The translations under genes and the position numbers were made by a program. The notes under the pieces were generated by a model. That model worked only from the letters and a program-made list of their open reading frames with translations. It was not told where the DNA came from and searched no databases. Below, piece by piece: positions 60,051 through 64,000 of a DNA stretch of 64,000 nt (positions within the stretch are counted from its first letter, which is position 1; every line of letters begins with the position of its first letter). Source of the stretch: Oxytricha trifallax (taxonomy: Eukaryota > Ciliophora > Spirotrichea > Sporadotrichida > Oxytrichidae); the NCBI GenBank assembly GCA_000711775.1, contig ARYC01000762.1, positions 1 to 64,000 on the forward strand, read 5' to 3'.

Positions 60051-61700
60051 TCAATTACTTGACCAAACAATGATTTATTTATGATTTTTAATAAATTAAT
60101 TATAATTATTTTTGATTTGTAATATCTCTATTATGTTGCATCCTTTAATTTATCTTTTAAAATATTATTACTTCCAGTCTAAATTTAGGTATTACTTTAA
60201 TCAATTTTCTTTTCTTTTTATCTCTAAATAATTTGATGGAATAGTTTCTAAGGTTCGTTTTCTATTGAAATTTCCTAATTATTATCGTTTTAAAATTCAA
60301 AGTATTTTTAGTTAATTTTTAATAAAATAAGGTAATTTAGCTAATAATGAATTTTATTTAAAATAAGCCTTATTAAGGGTATTAAGGGGTTTTAAACTTA
60401 AATAGATTTGAAATATTATAAATCTTTAATTTACAGTAAATTCAATCATTTGTATTTAATTCTCTAGAAACTACACCTTTAATTAAATGATTTAAAATTC
60501 AAAGTTTTAATTATCTTAAATTTTCTTTCCCAATAGATTTTCCTCGTTGCTTTGGTTCTGTATATTTTCTATAGGAATTTCTTTTAAAGTTTTCATTTTA
60601 TCTGGATATAAAACAAATAAAACCTATTTATTAATATATTGGATATAAGTTTTGAGAATTCTCTTATCCACTTTATCATGATTAGATTTAATCTACATCT
60701 ATCTCAAATATATCAAAAGCTATCTCTCATTAAATTTACTCTCAAATTTCTTAATAGATTTAACTTTCAAAACATCCTTTTCAATTCTTAAAACATTCTA
60801 TTTCATGAATGGAAGTAAGTATTTCTGATATTTTGCGATATTTACCTTATTTTATAACTTTGACTAGTTCAAAATGCTCAAAATGTTTAAGATATCAAAT
60901 GAGTTTATAAATAAATATGTATTTAAACCATAAAATCTTATACAAATTACTATATATTAAAAGAAATTAAAAGTATTTTTATTACCTATATTAATCAAAT
61001 TATTTTTCTAATTTCTTAATTCCTTTATTCAAGAGTTATACCTATGATTTAATTTTTGATTAGGAATTGTTTTACTTCTTCCAAAACACTAATATAAAAG
61101 AATAAAATAAATAATTTATATTTCTAATTTTGCAAGTTTTGATTTAATTATTATTAATAAATAAAAAGTTTTGTAAATGAATAATTAAAATAATTTGAAT
61201 TTGAGTATAAATATATATTACTTCAAATCCTAATAGATTACTTTTTTTACAATTTTATTATTATAATTACTGTAAGAGAAAAATATATTTATATTTATTA
61301 TCTTAAGTAAAATTCACTAAACTTTGAGTGAAATAAATAAATATGTATTTCTAAAAATCAATTTTAAAACTGTTATAGTGTCATAAGAATGATTTTAAAT
61401 GGTTAAAGCCTCTAGATATATTAGTGTAATAAGTGCACTTAATTAATCTTATTTTTTTGAATATCATCTCTTACTAATTCTCCAGACACATTATTTAGAA
61501 TAATTACAATTCTTTTAAATCTATAATAAAATTAATTTAATTTAATTTATAGATTATTTAGAGAAATATCTAGATTAGTGTGACCAATATCATCAGACTT
61601 ATAAAATTAAGAATTTTGTGAATTTTAGTTTTTTCTATGAGACTCTACAATTTTAATTTCGCTCAAATTTTCATTGATTAAAGATATGTTTGACAATATG
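60051..61700 (-). CDS. Two-TM ciliate membrane protein, tandem copy 5 (subfamily B), C-terminal part
   Basis: Visible blocks are 61535-61700 (INENLSEIKIVESHRKN, FYKSDDIGHTNLDISLNN), 61450-61510 (NNVSGELVRDDIQK), 60641-60910 (FDILNILSILNQSKLQNKV, KYQKYLLPFMKQNVLRI, LLIYLRQMQIKSNHDKVDKR) and 60051-60611 (PDKMKTLKEIPIENIQNQ, SNEENLLGKK) ending with TGA at 60051-60053. It is closest to copy 4. A one-base deletion near 60651 (one T missing in GTTTTGAG, compared with GTTCTTGAG in copy 4 and GTTTTTGAG in copy 3) shifts the frame just before the IES. TM2 and the N-terminal half were not found before the window ends, so the gene either continues to the right or is truncated. Confidence 0.7.
60612..60648 (-). 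other. IES in copy 5, pointer GGATATAA, 37 bp
   Basis: GGATATAA at 60604-60611 and 60641-60648. Same position, pointer and length as in copy 4, with diverged interior. Confidence 0.85.
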
Positions 61701-61709
61701 CGTCAGTGA

Positions 61710-63245
61710 TTATTGATTAATTTCATTAAATTAATATTTAATATAAATTATTAAAAATCTATTTCATATAAAGTTTTTAAATTGAAATTATATTTTAAGT
61801 GTCATAATTTATCACTAAATTAATTATTTTTAGAGCTTAACATATAATACAGATTGAGCATAATAGTTTTACAATAAAAATATACATTATTGAATTATGA
61901 GTTATACTTTGATGTTAAATTATTCATCAAATTTGTTTACTCCAATAACAATTAAAACTTTTCAATAAAATGTATCTTTTTCATATTATTTCCTATAATT
62001 GTTGGAATAATTTTTAATATGGAAAATTAAAAATTATTGAATAATAATTTTTTAAATTCGTGGTATTTAATTTTTTTGAAACTTAAACAAACTGGAACAT
62101 TTTAGATAGAGAATTCAAGATAAGATGGACTTTACTACTGGATCACTATAATTTTGGAATCAAGATGAACTAAATAAATCATTAAAAAATTAAAGTCGAG
62201 TTATCTCGCTCCAGGTGCGGGATTCAGGGTTACTGCCTATAGTAAAGTCCAGCTGATTTAGAATTTTATATCGAACTAGTACAATATTGTTTAGGCAAGG
62301 ACAAAGTTAACCGCCACGAATTTAAATAATTATAAAATTAATTTAATATAATTTACAAATTCAAATGTGTTGTAATTTTATTATATCATTATTAACAAGT
62401 CTAAGAAAATTAAAATAAAAATTGTAAAAGTAATGTGCTAATCTTTATTTGAAATAATTTTAATATATTAAGCAATATTTTCATGTTTGATTTCAAATAT
62501 AGTAGATTAGTCTAAATTTTCTTATGTATCAACAAATATTTTCCTACTATATATTAAATCCATATTATTTGAGGATAAAATTTAAATTCTTAAGATTTAA
62601 TTTTATTTTTAATTTTATTCTATCTCTATAATTTAAAAATATATATTAGTTGTTTAATAATCGTATCATTTAATTGAAAAAAATTAACACAAAAATAAAC
62701 CAAAAACAAAATATAAGTGACTTTAAAATATTACTCTGGACATCAATGATTTGGTCTAGATTAATTTAAATTTTAAATTTATAGAAAAAAGTATATTGTT
62801 TTTTATCCCTAAAATAGTTGGCCAAAATCATTAATAAAGTAGTTTAATTATCCTTAATATTTTGTGATAAAAAATGCATTATCTAACTTATTATAAAAAA
62901 AACTAAAGAAATTTCTATGTACTTAAAAGAAATTGATTGTATTTGGAAAAATGCTTTATCTTTCTTACTCGTGAAAAAATAACATTTTTCAAAATTATTT
63001 TGATTATTTAGAAAATTATATTTCAATTTTTTAGATGTAATTAGCATGCTAATATTAAAATAATAAGTATTATTTCATTAATATTAGAAAAATTATTTAT
63101 TTTTCCAAAATTGCATGATTTTTTACAAACAAAATTCCTAGTGAAAGTAAAAAAAATATTTAAAGCAATTTAACGGTGTTCAAAACTTAATGATCTAAAT
63201 TAAAATAAATTTATTATCCCCTAGTTTGTATAAAATCAAACTTTC
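61710..63245. other. AT-rich spacer, probably within copy 5
   Basis: Apart from the MITE at 62080-62365 no coding block was recognised. Confidence 0.35.
62080..62365. mobile_element. Degenerate copy of the palindromic MITE at 249-670
   Basis: Shares TTTAGATAGAGAATTCAAGA, TGGACTTTACTACTGG, GTTATCTCGCTCCAGG, TAGTAAAGTCCAGCTGATTT, GTTAACCGCCA and a decayed tip AATTCAAATGTGTTGTAAT with the better copy, in the same order. Part of the centre is deleted. Confidence 0.75.
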
Positions 63246-63250
63246 ATTCT

Positions 63251-63766
63251 TAGTCGTGACGAAGACGTATCTGAGTGAGTTGACGTGGCAATTCCGTGAA
63301 GAGGAAGTCATGATGTAATAAATTCCGAAAAAAACCACTTCCGCTATCACCTAGTTTTCCTCATGAATCAAGATGTTGATAGAGCCAAACCTGAACAACA
63401 GAACTCTAGAATTCAACTACCAGCTGGGAAAAGTATTCCCTATCCATTCGCTGTGGTAGCTTTAGCACCCCTAATCAGATGTAGAAGAAAAATCTTTATC
63501 TTTAGCTTCAATGGTTTTCATCTTCTCACTTTAGAAGTCAAAGCGTACCTTCATCCTCCTCCCTATTACTTTAAAGCTGAACTCAAGCCAGGTGACTCAT
63601 CTAAAGCAGGGAAATCCTAGGATCCTCGCCCACTCGAGGAGTGTAGTAGTTGGCAGATTGAACCCCGCTGACTGGTCCCTCATGCGTTGCACCTAGCAGC
63701 TCATTATTTTCCCACAGTAGGCCTTTGTGTAGTAGAAAGCTCTATTAGAAAGTCCTAAGTGAGATT
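63251..63766 (+). repeat. GC-richer dispersed repeat R1, copy b
   Basis: Same element as 7067-7625, same orientation, starting TAGTCGTGACGAAGACGTAT and ending GTAGTAGAAAGCTCTATTAG followed by AAAGTCC. An 85-codon ORF at 63363-63620 (contains IQLPAGKSIPYPFAVVALAP) lies inside, but the other copy does not keep it, so it is not annotated as a gene. Confidence 0.7.
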
Positions 63767-64000
63767 GGTACCTCAACTAGCAATTAACTTTCTAATTTAA
63801 CAATTGTTTAAATTTAGCTTTCATTTTCATAAAATCCGTAAATAACCCTAACATTTTAATTTTACGTAGTTTTTTTTTCAAAATTCAATTTATTATAATA
63901 AGAATGTTTTAAGCTTCGGGTTGCAATTTTATCTGTTTTCTTAAATCAAGTTTAAACTATAAATATAATTATGAATTTACTCTTGTCATGTTTTTCATAT

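Noticed and set aside
63363..63620. 85-codon plus-strand ORF
   Set aside because: Inside repeat R1 and not conserved in the copy at 7067-7625.

Overview
The window is germline (micronuclear) DNA of a spirotrich ciliate of the Oxytricha/Stylonychia type. The sequence shows four things that support this. Long protein-like frames stay open only if TAA and TAG are read as glutamine and TGA is the sole stop. Coding pieces are short and separated by AT-rich spacers whose ends share short direct repeats (pointers), and removing a spacer plus one repeat rejoins the frame. Transposon ends carry G4T4-type telomere-like sequence. Base composition is very AT-rich. Standard-code ORF finding is misleading here: most short standard-code ORFs are fragments or shadows of interrupted genes.

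Layout. 1-1530: degenerate TBE-like transposon sequence (a frameshifted kinase on the plus strand plus telomere-like inverted-repeat ends) carrying a 420-bp palindromic MITE. 1535-12430: one large minus-strand gene in at least 18 coding blocks (MDSs), encoding a cysteine-rich, furin-like N-terminal part followed by a long right-handed beta-helix. It holds a G/C-tailed MITE (2839-3187) and a GC-richer dispersed repeat (about 7067-7625; second copy 63251-63766).

13.5-61.7 kb: a tandem array of five minus-strand paralogues of a ciliate two-transmembrane-segment protein. Copy 1 is about 13.5-22.0 kb, copy 2 24.5-32.6 kb, copy 3 33.5-42.9 kb, copy 4 43.8-58.9 kb, and copy 5 starts to the right of the window and ends at 60051. 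Copies 1 and 2 form subfamily A; copies 3, 4 and 5 form subfamily B. Each has an N-terminal GHPI motif, TM1 (FGGIVT..TRIGL), a long luminal/extracellular region, TM2 (TGGFMS) and a conserved C-terminal region (YLRQ, DKRI.KN.Y). Some IES positions are shared between copies while their length and pointer drift. Others are present in one subfamily and absent from the other.

Mobile DNA is dense inside the array: six G/C-tailed, hAT-like MITEs in the window with roughly 8-bp target duplications (two of them inside copy 4 coding sequence), long palindromes (26.2-27.2, 51.2-51.7, 53.2-53.8 kb), TBE remnants (about 22.7-23.6 and 57.7-58.3 kb), and GC-richer inserts at 18.8-19.6, 43.3 and 50.0 kb. Isolated coding blocks of other genes also sit inside the array: an AGC-kinase activation segment at 26.0 kb, an unknown ORF at 41.8-42.3 kb, and a plus-strand acidic block at 37.0 kb.

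MDS boundaries are hand-derived; those with a stated pointer are firm, the rest are approximate. Several one-base frame breaks could be assembly indels in homopolymers rather than real lesions.
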